Part shown: positions 38,066-48,286 of the stretch, piece by piece
How the letters are laid out: each line of letters opens with the position of its first letter
Position numbering within the stretch: the first letter of the stretch is position 1
Assembly: GCA_021604405.1 (NCBI GenBank)
Contig: BQJA01000001.1
Span: 52,890-116,889, forward strand
Direction of reading: 5' to 3'
Length of the DNA stretch: 64,000 nt
Source: Nitrosomonas sp.
Lineage (GTDB): Bacteria > Pseudomonadota > Gammaproteobacteria > Burkholderiales > Nitrosomonadaceae
The notes under the pieces: model-generated
Database searches by the model: none
Told to the model about the DNA's origin: nothing
What the model saw: the letters and a program-made list of their open reading frames with translations, nothing else
Position numbers and translations under genes: made by a program

Positions 38066-38704
38066 ATGGAAAAATTTAATACTTTTACCGGGGTTGTGGC
38101 ACCGTTGGATCGTGCTAACGTGGATACGGACGCAATTATCCCTAAACAATTTCTGAAATCGATAAAACGTTCCGGATTTGGACAAAATTTGTTTGACGAA
38201 TGGCGTTATCTGGACCACGGTGAACCGGGCATGGATGTCTCGCAAAGAAAACTTAATCCTGATTTTGTGCTCAATCAGCCGCGCTATCAGGGTGCACAGA
38301 TTTTATTGGCGCGAGATAATTTTGGTTGCGGCTCAAGTCGTGAGCATGCGCCCTGGTCACTTCAGGATTATGGTTTCAAGGTAGTCATTGCGCCAAGTTT
38401 CGCCGATATTTTTTTCAATAATTGTTTCAAGATTGGACTGCTGCCAATTGTACTTAAATCACAAATTGTGGATGCGTTGTTTACAGAGGTAAAAGCGGCT
38501 AGCGGCTACCGCCTGACGGTGGATTTGGATGCGCAAACGGTTACAACGCCGGATGACCAGCAATTTCACTTTGATACCGACAAGTTCCGGAAACACTGTC
38601 TGTTAAATGGTCTGGACGATATTGGCATGACATTGCAGCATGCCGAAAAAATAAAACAATTTGAACAAAAGCGACGTGCCGAACAGCCTTGGTTGTTTAC
38701 TTAG
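38066..38704 (+). CDS. leuD: 3-isopropylmalate dehydratase small subunit
   Basis: 212 residues, the swivel domain of the dehydratase. Signatures: [52 protein letters not shown]. It completes the active site of LeuC in leucine synthesis. It starts eight bases after the entericidin stop and leads into leuB after 29 bases. Confidence 0.98.
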   Translation: MEKFNTFTGVVAPLDRANVDTDAIIPKQFLKSIKRSGFGQNLFDEWRYLDHGEPGMDVSQRKLNPDFVLNQPRYQGAQILLARDNFGCGSSREHAPWSLQDYGFKVVIAPSFADIFFNNCFKIGLLPIVLKSQIVDALFTEVKAASGYRLTVDLDAQTVTTPDDQQFHFDTDKFRKHCLLNGLDDIGMTLQHAEKIKQFEQKRRAEQPWLFT

Positions 38705-38733
38705 CAAGTACCTTATTATTTTAGAAAATTTAT

Positions 38734-39795
38734 ATGAAAATTGCAGTTTTGGCGGGTGATGGAATTGGGCCGGAGATTATCGCTCAAGCTGTTCGTGTGC
38801 TAACCGAACTGCAGCGCGAAGGACTGAAAGTTGAGCTGGAATACGGTTTGTTGGGTGGTTGTGCAGTGGATAAAACTGGCGCGCCTTTTCCGGAAGATAC
38901 GCAAAACCTGGTTGCCGAAGCGGATGCGGTTTTGTTGGGTGCGGTCGGCGGGCCGCAATATGATGCGCTGCCACGTGCACAGCGTCCCGAGCAAGGGTTG
39001 CTTGGTATTCGTAAATCACTGAACCTGTTTGCAAATTTACGCCCGGCGGTACTTTATCCAGAATTGGCGAATGCCTCGACACTCAAGCCGGAAGTTGTTG
39101 CCGGGTTGGATATTATGATTGTGCGTGAATTGACGGGCGATATTTATTTTGGCGAGCCAAGAGGAATAGAACAGCGCGACAATCAGCGTGTCGGTTTTAA
39201 TACCATGATTTATAGCGAGGCTGAGATACGGCGAATCGCGCATGTTGCATTTCAAATCGCTGAAAAAAGAAATCGTCAACTGTGTTCGGTCGATAAAATG
39301 AACGTGCTGGAATGCACGCAACTCTGGCGTGATGTGGTGTCTGAAACGGCAAAAGATTACCCTGATGTAACGCTTTCTCATATGCTGGTTGATAATGCCG
39401 CGATGCAATTGGTTCGTGATCCTAAACAGTTTGATGTCGTGGTCACTGGCAATATCTTTGGTGATATTTTATCTGATGAAGCATCGATGCTTACAGGTTC
39501 GATCGGTATGCTGCCATCCGCGTCGCTGGATGAAAACAAAAAAGGCATGTACGAGCCGATACATGGCTCTGCGCCGGATATCGCCGGTACGAACATGGCT
39601 AACCCATTGGCAACCATCTTATCACTCGCAATGATGCTGCGGTATACTTTTAATTATGAAGAGGCTGCGCAACGAATTGAAAGTGCAGTAAAAAAAGTGC
39701 TGACACAGGATTACCGTACAGCAGATATTTATGAGCCGGGGATGAAACAAATCGGTACCGTTGAAATGGGCGATGCAGTTTTGAAGAATTTATAG
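38734..39795 (+). CDS. leuB: 3-isopropylmalate dehydrogenase
   Basis: 353 residues, NAD-dependent oxidative decarboxylase of leucine synthesis. Signatures: [50 protein letters not shown] and [26 protein letters not shown], then the NAD-binding [12 protein letters not shown]. It follows leuD in the same operon; asd follows after 16 bases. Confidence 0.98.
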   Translation: MKIAVLAGDGIGPEIIAQAVRVLTELQREGLKVELEYGLLGGCAVDKTGAPFPEDTQNLVAEADAVLLGAVGGPQYDALPRAQRPEQGLLGIRKSLNLFANLRPAVLYPELANASTLKPEVVAGLDIMIVRELTGDIYFGEPRGIEQRDNQRVGFNTMIYSEAEIRRIAHVAFQIAEKRNRQLCSVDKMNVLECTQLWRDVVSETAKDYPDVTLSHMLVDNAAMQLVRDPKQFDVVVTGNIFGDILSDEASMLTGSIGMLPSASLDENKKGMYEPIHGSAPDIAGTNMANPLATILSLAMMLRYTFNYEEAAQRIESAVKKVLTQDYRTADIYEPGMKQIGTVEMGDAVLKNL

Positions 39796-39811
39796 ACGAG
39801 AGATGGATTAA

Positions 39812-40924
39812 ATGAAACGAGTTGGATTTATTGGCTGGCGTGGCATGGTTGGTTCGGTTCTTATGCAGCGTATGCGTGAGGAGGATGATTTTTCACAAAT
39901 AGAGCCGGTATTTTTTACAACGTCCCAGAAGGGCGGAAGCGGTCCTGATATTGGCAAAGAAATCCCGCCGCTGCAGGATGCATACGATATAGCCAAGCTT
40001 AAAACACAGGATATTATCATTTCTTGTCAAGGCGGCGATTATACCAACGAAATTTTCTCTAAATTGCGTGATTCTGGCTGGCAAGGCTATTGGGTCGACG
40101 CAGCTTCCAAGCTTCGCATGGAGAAGGATGCGGTGATAATCCTGGACCCTGTCAATATGCCCGTGATCAAACAGGCAATGCATAAGGGCATTAAAAATTA
40201 TATTGGCGGCAATTGCACAGTCAGTTTAATGCTAATGGCAATTGGCGGCTTGTTTGAAAAAAATATGGTGGAATGGACGAATGCCATGACGTATCAGGCG
40301 GCGTCCGGCGCAGGGGCACAAAATATGCGCGAGCTTCTGCAACAAATGGGGGAAGCGCACCGGGTTGCAAAGGATTTGCTGGATAATCCGGCGTCCAGCA
40401 TATTGGATATCGATCGTGAAGTGGCGGGTACGCTGCGCGATGGAAACTTTCCCGTCAATAATTTTGGTGTGCCGTTGGCCGGGAGTCTGATACCTTGGAT
40501 AGACAAGGACGCCGGTAACGGCCAAAGCCGCGAGGAATGGAAGGGGCAGGCTGAAGCCAATAAAATCATGGGGGCTGGTGATTATCCCATCCCGATTGAT
40601 GGAATTTGTGTTCGTATTGGTGCAATGCGTTGTCATAGCCAGGCTTTGACCATCAAGTTGAAGCAGGATGTGCCTTTGGATGAAATTGAAGAAATTATCG
40701 CGGACTCAAATGATTGGGTACAGGTTGTGCCGAATGAACGGGAAACAACAACCAAAAAATTAACCCCGGCTGCTGTTACCGGTGAACTGTCAATTCCGAT
40801 TGGCCGCATTCGAAAACTTAATATGGGTGGAGAATACCTTTCTGCGTTTACTGTTGGTGATCAATTACTTTGGGGCGCAGCCGAACCACTGCGAAGAATG
40901 CTGCGGATTTTGGTGGAACATTAA
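39812..40924 (+). CDS. asd: Aspartate-semialdehyde dehydrogenase
   Basis: 370 residues. N-terminal NADP-binding [14 protein letters not shown], catalytic Cys135 in GGNCTVSLM, and the later [11 protein letters not shown] and [14 protein letters not shown] motifs. It reduces aspartyl phosphate to the semialdehyde for lysine, methionine, threonine and diaminopimelate; dapB is also in this window. It directly follows leuB, as in many betaproteobacteria. An A/T-rich inverted repeat follows its stop. Confidence 0.97.
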   Translation: MKRVGFIGWRGMVGSVLMQRMREEDDFSQIEPVFFTTSQKGGSGPDIGKEIPPLQDAYDIAKLKTQDIIISCQGGDYTNEIFSKLRDSGWQGYWVDAASKLRMEKDAVIILDPVNMPVIKQAMHKGIKNYIGGNCTVSLMLMAIGGLFEKNMVEWTNAMTYQAASGAGAQNMRELLQQMGEAHRVAKDLLDNPASSILDIDREVAGTLRDGNFPVNNFGVPLAGSLIPWIDKDAGNGQSREEWKGQAEANKIMGAGDYPIPIDGICVRIGAMRCHSQALTIKLKQDVPLDEIEEIIADSNDWVQVVPNERETTTKKLTPAAVTGELSIPIGRIRKLNMGGEYLSAFTVGDQLLWGAAEPLRRMLRILVEH

Positions 40925-41240
40925 TTGTTTGTCCATAGTGCGCGCAATAGAAATTCATGCATAGCCTATGCATATTTTCAGTAAACTGCGCGATTTTCTT
41001 TTAATGTAAGTTTAAATGTTGTTAATTTAGACAGTACGTGTGGTCATTGCTGCCTTTCCATGTGTTGACTGGAAATGGCTGACAGGTTAATAATTGAATA
41101 CCCTGATATCAATAGGTTAGATAAATGATGTAAAGTTTTGCAGCGAATAAGCCGTTAATTCAACGCATAATCTTAGCTTAAACGAACAAGTTTGAATGCT
41201 AGCATTTTTTATCTTGCCAAGAATTAGAGAGGGTACCTCT
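40925..41240. other. Intergenic region, asd / fimV
   Basis: About 315 bases holding the inverted repeat at 40957-40973 and the probable fimV promoter. A self-complementary AATGCTAGCATT followed by Ts is near 41195. The GAGAGGG ribosome site of fimV is near 41227-41233. Confidence 0.45.
40957..40973. repeat. Perfect 17-bp inverted repeat after asd
   Basis: ATGCATAG-C-CTATGCAT, eight-base arms, 33 bases after the asd stop and followed by ATTTTC. It may be a weak terminator for leuC-asd or a protein-binding site; the stem has little G/C. Confidence 0.4.
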
Positions 41241-43931
41241 GTGTATAAGTCTTCATTTAGAGCATGTTTGCTTGTATTGCTATTAATGTCGCCGTGGGCT
41301 GTTTTAGCAGCCGGACTCGGGAAATTGACGATTAATTCTGCCTTAGGGCAACCACTTCAAGCAGAAATCGATCTTGTTGCGGTTAATAATGAAGAAATTT
41401 CATCTCTAGCGGCACAACTAGGGTCGCATGAGGCATTTCAGCAGGCTGATATCGACTATAAGCCCTTTTTTTCTGCCTTTGATATTTCCATTGAGCCACG
41501 GCCAAATGGCGATCCTTTCATTAAAATTACATCAGCTAACGCAATTAGCGAACCGTTCCTGAATATGTTGATTGAACTGAGCTGGGCATCAGGACGTTTA
41601 ATGCGGGAATATACTGTTTTGTTAGATCCCGTAGAATCAGTTAGTCCTGAGCCGGTGGCGCCAGTCATTAATAATAATTCCGTTGCGATAGAGAACCGGT
41701 CAGACAAACCGGGTGCTTCTGTGCCCCCAACACAACAGACAGTGACGCCAAAAACAGCGGAAAAGGCTCCTGTTTCAGACAACCAGCGGAGCACCACTTA
41801 TGGTCCAGTGGTACAGGGCGACACATTATCTGATATTGCCAGACAGATTTCACCTGCGGGTGTCAGCCTTAATCAGGTGCTTATTGCAATGTTCCGTGCA
41901 AACCGAAATGCGTTTATTGAAGACAATATAAATTTATTAAAGGTTGGCGAGGTCTTGCGTATACCGAATCAGGGTGCAATTGCTGCAATTCCTGAGGAAG
42001 AAGCAACTCAAGAAGTTAAAGTGCATGTGGCAGATTGGCGTGGTTATCGCAACAAACTTGTTGTGGCTGCGAATGAGTCATCTGAGCGCGAAGTTATTAA
42101 ACAATCAGATATGGGTCAAATAACTGCGACCATGGCGGATGATGCGGCCGAAAACAAAGGGGAGCTTAAAGAATTTCTTAGACTGTCGAGCGGCGTACCG
42201 CTCGGTGATTCGTCAAGCTCCGGCGGTAGCGGGAACGAGATGCCGCAAGATAGATTGCGCATGATGGAGGAAGATGCCACCGCGCGGAATCTAGCACTGG
42301 AAGAAGCAAATGAGCGAATCGCTATATTAGAAAAAAATATCCAGGATCTGCAACGCCTCCTGGAATTGAAAAATCCAACGCTGGCAGAGGCGCAAGTGCA
42401 GGCTGAAAATTTATTATCACCTGAGCCAGCAGCCCCAGAGTTGATGGCTGACCAGGAATCAGAACGAATGCATGATTCGGAGTCGGCGCTTGAATCTGAA
42501 TCCATTGCGGTCATGGCAGATTCATCTGAGTTCCTTTCAGATACCGCGATAAATGACCGTGTCGATCCAAACTTAATGGTGCAAACAGGGGCTGCCGAAC
42601 CATTTTTTCCACCGGATGAATTAATCCCGGGTGAAGAAGTTTCACTGATGGATCAGCTGATGAAAAACATTACTTATATCGGCGGTGCTGCGGCATTCTT
42701 GTTGTTAGGCACCCTTGCCATTGTCAGAATACGTCGCAAGAAAGCAGAAGATGAGCTGGCTGCTGATGAAATGGGGATTGAAGCATCGATGGCTTTACGC
42801 GAACGTCTGGCTTCTGTAAAAGCGGCTGATTCATTAGCTTCGCATGATGGTTCAGCCGCCGACCGCTTTGATCCGGACAGTGCAATGGCGGATGATGCAC
42901 TGGATGCCGAACAAGTTTATGAAGACCAGCATATTACAGAATTAAATGCTGCCGCTGATGAAAATACGGACAAAACATCCGCTGATATCGAAATGGATGC
43001 AGAATCTGACTGGCAGCAGGAAGCTGAAAATTCATCAATCCAGTCTGATGATGAGGCTAATATTGACTTGGGAGATTTGGCTGATACCAGCGAACAGGCT
43101 GCACAAGACGACCAATCTGATGATGTGGAATTTAATCTGGACTTAGATGAGCCGGTTTCTGACGAATCGGTTTCTGATAATGATTCAGAAGTGTCAGATC
43201 AAAAGGAGCCTGAATTAGATTTGAATATTGATGACGAGCCTGCGCTTAAGAAGTCGGGAATACCGGATCTGGCAAGCAATGGCAATGAAGCTGACAATAT
43301 GTTAGATCTGGATAGTCCAGAAATTGATGATAACGTTGTCACCGGGGAGGCTGAAGAAAAATCTGAAACTGAAACAGCCGCTTATGAAACGGACAACGGC
43401 ATGCCATTTGATTTGGATACCCCAGCCGGAGAGGCTTCGCCGGGGCCAGCCGATTTGGAACAATCGAAGTCTGATGAACAAAGCGAAGCGATGGATCTGG
43501 CAATTGATTTTCCAGATGTCTCTGAAAGTACAATGCAGGCTGAAACAGATGAAACCAATGAGGTTGTTCCTGATTCGGATTCATCAGCAAATCAGGATAA
43601 AACGACGGATCTGGAATTGGATCTGGATTTGGATTTGGATCCGAAGTTTGATGCACAAAGCGCTAATTCAAATTTATTGTCCAGCGATTCAAGTTTGTCA
43701 GATCTTAAATCAGAAATGGAAATTCCACCCCATGAGCCTGAGGAAATTACTGAAACGCTTGCTGGAGAGAAGGGTGCAGATTGGCACGAAGTTGAAACCA
43801 AAATTGATCTGGCAAGAGCCTATTTAGACATGGAAGATAAAGAAGGGGCTAGAGAAATTCTGGAGGAAGTTATCAATGAAGGTGATGAACAGCAAAAAGA
43901 CAATGCAAAAACTATGTTGGCAGCGTTGTAG
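41241..43931 (+). CDS. fimV: FimV/HubP-type polar landmark protein
   Basis: 896 residues from GTG at 41241, chosen for the GAGAGGG ribosome site and because it opens a clean signal peptide (MYKSSFRACLL...VLAA); an ATG at 41196 is in frame but weaker. A periplasmic FimV domain (LGKLTINSALGQPLQAEIDL) is followed by LysM (QGDTLSDIARQI), a coiled coil (about 345-385) and one membrane helix (about 490-510). A long, very acidic Asp/Glu-rich cytoplasmic part and a C-terminal FimV TPR-like motif (TKIDLARAYLDMEDKEGAREILEEV) complete it. Such proteins bind peptidoglycan at cell poles and organise type IV pili. truA follows closely, a common pairing. Confidence 0.92.
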   Translation: MYKSSFRACLLVLLLMSPWAVLAAGLGKLTINSALGQPLQAEIDLVAVNNEEISSLAAQLGSHEAFQQADIDYKPFFSAFDISIEPRPNGDPFIKITSANAISEPFLNMLIELSWASGRLMREYTVLLDPVESVSPEPVAPVINNNSVAIENRSDKPGASVPPTQQTVTPKTAEKAPVSDNQRSTTYGPVVQGDTLSDIARQISPAGVSLNQVLIAMFRANRNAFIEDNINLLKVGEVLRIPNQGAIAAIPEEEATQEVKVHVADWRGYRNKLVVAANESSEREVIKQSDMGQITATMADDAAENKGELKEFLRLSSGVPLGDSSSSGGSGNEMPQDRLRMMEEDATARNLALEEANERIAILEKNIQDLQRLLELKNPTLAEAQVQAENLLSPEPAAPELMADQESERMHDSESALESESIAVMADSSEFLSDTAINDRVDPNLMVQTGAAEPFFPPDELIPGEEVSLMDQLMKNITYIGGAAAFLLLGTLAIVRIRRKKAEDELAADEMGIEASMALRERLASVKAADSLASHDGSAADRFDPDSAMADDALDAEQVYEDQHITELNAAADENTDKTSADIEMDAESDWQQEAENSSIQSDDEANIDLGDLADTSEQAAQDDQSDDVEFNLDLDEPVSDESVSDNDSEVSDQKEPELDLNIDDEPALKKSGIPDLASNGNEADNMLDLDSPEIDDNVVTGEAEEKSETETAAYETDNGMPFDLDTPAGEASPGPADLEQSKSDEQSEAMDLAIDFPDVSESTMQAETDETNEVVPDSDSSANQDKTTDLELDLDLDLDPKFDAQSANSNLLSSDSSLSDLKSEMEIPPHEPEEITETLAGEKGADWHEVETKIDLARAYLDMEDKEGAREILEEVINEGDEQQKDNAKTMLAAL

Positions 43932-43965
43932 TTATTCCTGATCAAGTGATTATGTTGCAAAATCT

Positions 43966-44766
43966 GTGAGAGTTGTCCTGATTGTGGAATACAACGGCAG
44001 CCACTATTGTGGCTGGCAGAGTCAATCAGCTGGCTGTTCGGTACAAGATGTACTTGAATCTGCTTTATCTAAGATTGCATGCTGTAAAATTCGTACCATC
44101 ACCGCAGGACGGACCGATGCGGGTGTTCATGCACTCTATCAGGTGGTGCACTTTGATACCGCCGCGCAACGGCCTATGAATGCTTGGATACGCGGTGTTA
44201 ATGCCCATTTGCCAAAAGATATCGCGGTCATTTGGGCGTCAGAGGTTTCGCTTGATTTTCATGCACGATACAGTGCGACGGAACGCCGGTATTTATATTT
44301 TCTGTTAAGTCATCCAGTGCGTCCCGGACTTTATCATCAAAGAGTTGGCTGGTTTTATCAGCCGCTTTCCTTGCCGCAGATGCAGGCTGCAGCAAAAATT
44401 TTGCTCGGTCAGCATGATTTTTCGGCTTTCCGTGCTGCTGAATGTCAAGCAAGCTCACCGATACGAACATTAACTAAACTGGAAATTTCTTGCCAGGGTA
44501 ATATCATTATCTTTGAGTTGTGCGCTGATGCATTCTTGCAGCATATGGTGCGTAATATCATTGGTTGTTTGGTGTATGTGGGCAAGGGAAAAAATTCACC
44601 GGACTGGATGCAAACACTTCTTGAAAACCGGAATCGTGCAAAAGCAGCGCCTACTTTTTCAGCGGCCGGATTATATTTGGCGGGTGTTCGTTATGATCCC
44701 AAATGGAACCTGCCTGATTTTAGCCAGATGCCGTTCATGGTGACTTTGCCGCTGGCTGGTCGATAA
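43966..44766 (+). CDS. truA: tRNA pseudouridine(38-40) synthase
   Basis: 266 residues from GTG at 43966; an ATG at 43951 runs into a stop. Catalytic Asp51 lies in ITAGRTDAGVHALYQVVHF; other motifs are IVEYNGSHYCGWQ, RYLYFLLS, HDFSAFRAAEC and FLQHMVRNIIGCLVYVGKG. It modifies the anticodon arm of tRNAs. It follows fimV after 34 bases. Confidence 0.97.
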   Translation: MRVVLIVEYNGSHYCGWQSQSAGCSVQDVLESALSKIACCKIRTITAGRTDAGVHALYQVVHFDTAAQRPMNAWIRGVNAHLPKDIAVIWASEVSLDFHARYSATERRYLYFLLSHPVRPGLYHQRVGWFYQPLSLPQMQAAAKILLGQHDFSAFRAAECQASSPIRTLTKLEISCQGNIIIFELCADAFLQHMVRNIIGCLVYVGKGKNSPDWMQTLLENRNRAKAAPTFSAAGLYLAGVRYDPKWNLPDFSQMPFMVTLPLAGR

Positions 44767-44907
44767 GTTATGTGAACCGGTTGTTGGGATCGGGTTTTGC
44801 TGCAAATGTTCCCGCATACCTTTTGTTTTAAAAACGCGATATTCTCAATCAGCAATCCCCAATATTGTTGGCGTATCTGGATTGATCCTGTTGGACAATT
44901 CCCCGGC

Positions 44908-46023
44908 TCAACGTGACAGATGTTCATGATCAGAGAAAGATGCGTCGACTAGATCTTTTTTCCAATGGTTATCCACGGCCATTTGCAGAATAGATGTTCG
45001 TTCTTCTTTTGGAAGTTTACTTATTTCTTTAACAACCTTGAAAAATAATGTCATGTCGCCATTTTGCTGCGCGAGTAGTGCCTGAAATGCAGGCAATAAC
45101 TGCGTATAAATTGAAACGGTCGCCAGCAGCGCATTATTCATAGGTTGTGCAAACCAGCGGTTGTAACGGTTGAATTCTACGCGCGAGGTTTTTAATAAAG
45201 CAAATTGTTCCTGCAAGTCATTCAGAATATGTGCTTTTCCGGCACGTTTCTGCGCTTCGCTTTGGCTGGAAGAATACAGCATCGCCAGCCGGTTGCGATG
45301 ATGTGACACCAATGAGTTAAAAATAGTCTGTGTTCTCAGCTTCGCCTTATATGCAGCAAATTCCGATGTTGCTTTTTTTTTCTCAAGCCAGCGCTTGATG
45401 CCTTCTTGTTCAACCACGGTGGCAAATGATTCATTGAAAACGGTGTCGCCAGGCGCATAGGCCACCTGGTGTGAAAGTTCATGAAATATCAAGCGGGCGA
45501 GCTCAAGTTCTGAGTAATCAATAAAGGTATTCAGCACCGGATCATTGAACCAGCCTAATGTAGAATAAGCGCGAACGCCACCGACATGTACATCATAACC
45601 ATCATTTCTGAGTTTTTCTGCAAAGCGTTCAGCTTCAGTTTGGGAAAAGAAACCGCGATAACTGACACATCCGGCTTTTATAAAACACCATTTTTTTAGC
45701 TTAATAGAAAGCTCTGGCGTGGCAAAAACATTCCAAACGGCGTAAGGGCGTTTTATATCCGCGTACCGGGTATAACTTTTATTGTCGGGAAGTTTTAATT
45801 CTTGACTGGCGAATTTTCGGAGTGTCAGTACTTTGGTTAGCGTGCGCTTTAGATTTGCGTCTGTGTCAGGGTCAGTGATTATTGTTTGGATGGACTGAGA
45901 TCGCCGTAAAACATCGATGTGACCATCAACGGCCTGCGCATAATAAGGAAGATTAACGCATCCGCTAAGCCATTGAATCTGGATAACAATAAATACAATT
46001 TTAAGTTGGCGCAATATTCGCAA
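44908..46023 (-). CDS. Predicted aminopeptidase lipoprotein
   Basis: 371 residues. The signal peptide has lipobox LSGC (residues 19-22). A zinc-metallopeptidase motif HELSHQ with a downstream Glu (FNESFATVVEQEG) matches the family of putative aminopeptidases (PF10023). Other family traits: VWNVFATPELS, VGGVRAYSTLGWFNDPVLNTF. It would sit in the periplasm or outer membrane. Substrate unknown. Single gene on the minus strand, convergent with truA. Confidence 0.9.
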   Translation of the reverse strand: MRILRQLKIVFIVIQIQWLSGCVNLPYYAQAVDGHIDVLRRSQSIQTIITDPDTDANLKRTLTKVLTLRKFASQELKLPDNKSYTRYADIKRPYAVWNVFATPELSIKLKKWCFIKAGCVSYRGFFSQTEAERFAEKLRNDGYDVHVGGVRAYSTLGWFNDPVLNTFIDYSELELARLIFHELSHQVAYAPGDTVFNESFATVVEQEGIKRWLEKKKATSEFAAYKAKLRTQTIFNSLVSHHRNRLAMLYSSSQSEAQKRAGKAHILNDLQEQFALLKTSRVEFNRYNRWFAQPMNNALLATVSIYTQLLPAFQALLAQQNGDMTLFFKVVKEISKLPKEERTSILQMAVDNHWKKDLVDASFSDHEHLSR

Positions 46024-46153
46024 TTTTCTCTAACTGGCAATCAATCGATTTAACGCATCTAAATATCGAGACAATTAGTTTCACAGATCACGTGAAGTCC
46101 CGCTTGAGTTATCAAAGGATTTGCATTTTAATCTAGGCTTCTTGAAATTTATA

Positions 46154-46906
46154 TTATTCAGGCTGCGAGATTTTATTTAAGTCATTCAGGAACGCCTTAA
46201 TGCGTGCAGCATTGGTGCCCATGTCGCTGATACCGACCCGTGATACGGAACGCATATCAACGATTGTTTGGTCTTCTTTTTCTGACACGCGAATAACAAC
46301 ATCGTCTTTAAAACCCATAAACCTGGTAGTATCCGTTGCCTCGATAGTGCCCTTTTTCGCAGAGATGTCAACTATCTCCCAATCACGCGACCTGGCGAGC
46401 GAGGCCGCTTCTTCAAAAACCTGCGACGCTTCTTTGTCAATTAGCAAAGGACCTAGATCAGGATATCCAGCTTGCTGGAGTTTGGCAAGGTTTGCAGGAG
46501 AGTTTCGGTCAAGCGGATTATGTGCCGCTGTCCGTACGTTAGCAATGGTTGTAAATTTTGGTGGATCCTGAAGGTCGGTTGTGATGTCATGAATACGCGG
46601 TACTTCGTATCCTGCTTGGACGGACAGAAAAACAGGTGTTACGACAGCAAGGCCAACAATCAATCCGGTTAATGCTAGAAACAGGCCAGATACTTTTGTG
46701 TCAACGGCTGTAATAATGCCGAGAATGCTGACGATACCGGAAAGTACTGCCATCATACCGATGGCTGCTCCGCCAACAAGAATAATCAATGCTACTTGAT
46801 GATTCATTATCCCAAACCGATATCCTAGAACGGCTAGCGCCGCAATTACCGCGGCGAAACACGCATGTTTGAAACTCCAGCGCGCAAAATCAGAGCGTTC
46901 TTTCAT
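46154..46906 (-). CDS. DUF1499 family membrane protein
   Basis: 250 residues. Three hydrophobic helices occupy about 13-100 (AVIAALAVLGY, VALIILVGGAAIGMMAVLSGIVSILGII, LFLALTGLIVGLAVVTPVFLS). A soluble DUF1499 domain follows, with KFTTIANVRTAAHNPLD, WEIVDISAKKGTIEATDTTRFMGF-type strands and VDMRSVSRVGISDMGTNAARI. The combination of N-terminal helices and DUF1499 is a known arrangement; the function is unknown. It stands 130 bases downstream of no clear partner, so it is probably monocistronic. Confidence 0.9.
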   Translation of the reverse strand: MKERSDFARWSFKHACFAAVIAALAVLGYRFGIMNHQVALIILVGGAAIGMMAVLSGIVSILGIITAVDTKVSGLFLALTGLIVGLAVVTPVFLSVQAGYEVPRIHDITTDLQDPPKFTTIANVRTAAHNPLDRNSPANLAKLQQAGYPDLGPLLIDKEASQVFEEAASLARSRDWEIVDISAKKGTIEATDTTRFMGFKDDVVIRVSEKEDQTIVDMRSVSRVGISDMGTNAARIKAFLNDLNKISQPE

Positions 46907-47142
46907 TTTCAGGTCGCCTCATTGAAGTAAAGGAAGAAATTATAACAGCCGTGATCCAGTAGATACTCGCATTTCAGATGCAGATGAAACATTTCCAGAA
47001 CCAGAAGAAATCATATTAAAGCGAATAATGTTATAATTTGCCGATTAATAGATAGGGTGCAAGCGCAATAAAACGTAAAAGTTTATATTAATCAGGTGCC
47101 GCTAAACATAAGTAGTGTACAAGAAAATGAGAGAATAAGATT

Positions 47143-47160
47143 TCAATTCATTTGAATTGA
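47143..47160. promoter_or_regulatory. Inverted repeat overlapping the FNR-type box
   Basis: TCAATTCA-TT-TGAATTGA, exact eight-base arms. Its last four bases are the start of the FNR-type site, so two regulators could compete here. Confidence 0.45.
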
Positions 47161-47170
47161 TGCAGATCAA
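47157..47170. promoter_or_regulatory. FNR/ANR-type binding site
   Basis: TTGAT-GCAG-ATCAA, a perfect match to the established FNR/ANR consensus TTGAT-N4-ATCAA, flanked symmetrically by AA and TT. It lies 93 bases upstream of the small lipoprotein ATG. No -10 at the ideal class II spacing is clear. Confidence 0.6.
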
Positions 47171-47263
47171 TTTGTTTTGTATATTATTTGTTATGAAGCG
47201 TGCACTGAATAATAAACAGCTTAATTAGTTTCAAGCGATCACCCAAGATAAGGGAGACAAAAA

Positions 47264-47455
47264 ATGACGATGAAGTATTTATTCCTGGTTGCAGTATCTT
47301 CAGCTTTAATTTTAACTGCTTGTGGTGAGCCAAGGAGAACGCCCGACGGGCATTTGATGGATAGACCAAAAGTGTCGGCGTATGGGGAAGATGAAGCAAC
47401 GGAACAGGATGCTTCTGACGTTGATGATAGTGGATCTGCTGATACGGATTATTGA
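47264..47455 (+). CDS. Small acidic lipoprotein
   Basis: 63 residues: signal peptide with lipobox LTAC (residues 17-20), then a short mature part that is very acidic at its C-terminus (DASDVDDSGSADTDY). AAGGGAGAC is seven bases before the ATG at 47264; a second in-frame ATG lies at 47270. Probably anchored in the outer membrane. No family is recognised. A perfect FNR-type site upstream suggests expression tied to oxygen level. Confidence 0.8.
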   Translation: MTMKYLFLVAVSSALILTACGEPRRTPDGHLMDRPKVSAYGEDEATEQDASDVDDSGSADTDY

Positions 47456-47592
47456 TTGTTCTAGCCGTTTCAAAAGTTAGAAAGGACTAGCAGACAGACT
47501 GAGTTCAGGAAATATGCGTAACAGGGCTTATCTTTACCTATTAAAGCGTACATGGGGCGCGAGAACTCGACTTATAAGCTAGTCCGCCAACG

Positions 47593-47802
47593 CTATTCTT
47601 TTAGCGTGAACCCTACTTTGATTGTAACTTGCCAGTGCGCAATTTTACCTTGAGCGATGTGACCCCGTGTTTCAGTAACTTCAAACCAGCGCATATCATG
47701 GATGGTTTTTGCGGCGCGGTTGATAGCATTCTCTATCGCATTTTGCATGCTGACTGCAGATGAGCCGGTAAGCTCCATAATTTTATAAGTATGATCTGAC
47801 AT
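47593..47802 (-). CDS. Dodecin
   Basis: 69 residues, chosen from the ATG at 47802 with GGAGG eight bases upstream. The dodecin fold is recognisable: [31 protein letters not shown], then [13 protein letters not shown] (Trp that stacks on the flavin) and [11 protein letters not shown]. The protein assembles as a dodecamer that stores flavins. Single gene. Confidence 0.95.
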   Translation of the reverse strand: MSDHTYKIMELTGSSAVSMQNAIENAINRAAKTIHDMRWFEVTETRGHIAQGKIAHWQVTIKVGFTLKE

Positions 47803-48286
47803 TACTTTTTCCTCCATTATTTTGTAGTACCGAAGTGAATCCATGCGGTGTGTTGGGACTTATGCTTTGATTTAAAAGGCCCTCTCGTAAAGACCACCCG
47901 CGCGGTTTTCACCTGTACGTATACGTGTATAAGATGGTTCGAATAATTATTGGTCGAGTTGGAAAATGTAAAAAGCTGTCCGGCATTAACCGGTGTTGAA
48001 AGTATATAGCATATCAGATTGTGTTGCTGTGGCATTTTAGCCGCCAGCATGTTTGATCACAAAAGCAGACAATGATCGGTCATTGTTTGTATTTATTTTC
48101 TGGTTAGTGCAAATGTTTCAGTTCGGCAACAGCGTGACGGGTTTTGGGGCAAAAAAATGCCGTCAACTTGAATTAACGGCAAAAAAAATTCTACGGATCG
48201 ATTGGTGACCGTTATTTTTTGAAATGACGCATCACTCGGTCAATGTTGGCATTTCGACAGTTTTCTCCAGACAAATCACCGATTGT
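47803..48286. other. Intergenic region, dodecin / porin
   Basis: About 480 bases. It contains the porin terminator (48151-48180), an inverted repeat ACAATGA-TCGG-TCATTGT at 48069-48086, and presumably the dodecin promoter. No ORF. Confidence 0.45.
48151..48180 (-). terminator. Intrinsic terminator downstream of the porin gene
   Basis: On the minus strand GCCGTTAA pairs with TTGACGGC (one mismatch, 6-base loop), followed by A and seven Ts. It lies about 107 bases after the porin stop. Confidence 0.75.

Larger units (their letters stand above)
46907..47263. other. Divergent regulatory region with an FNR-type box
   Basis: About 355 bases between the DUF1499 gene and a small lipoprotein gene. 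It holds the exact inverted repeat 47143-47160 overlapping the FNR-type site 47157-47170. No ORF is seen. Confidence 0.55.
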
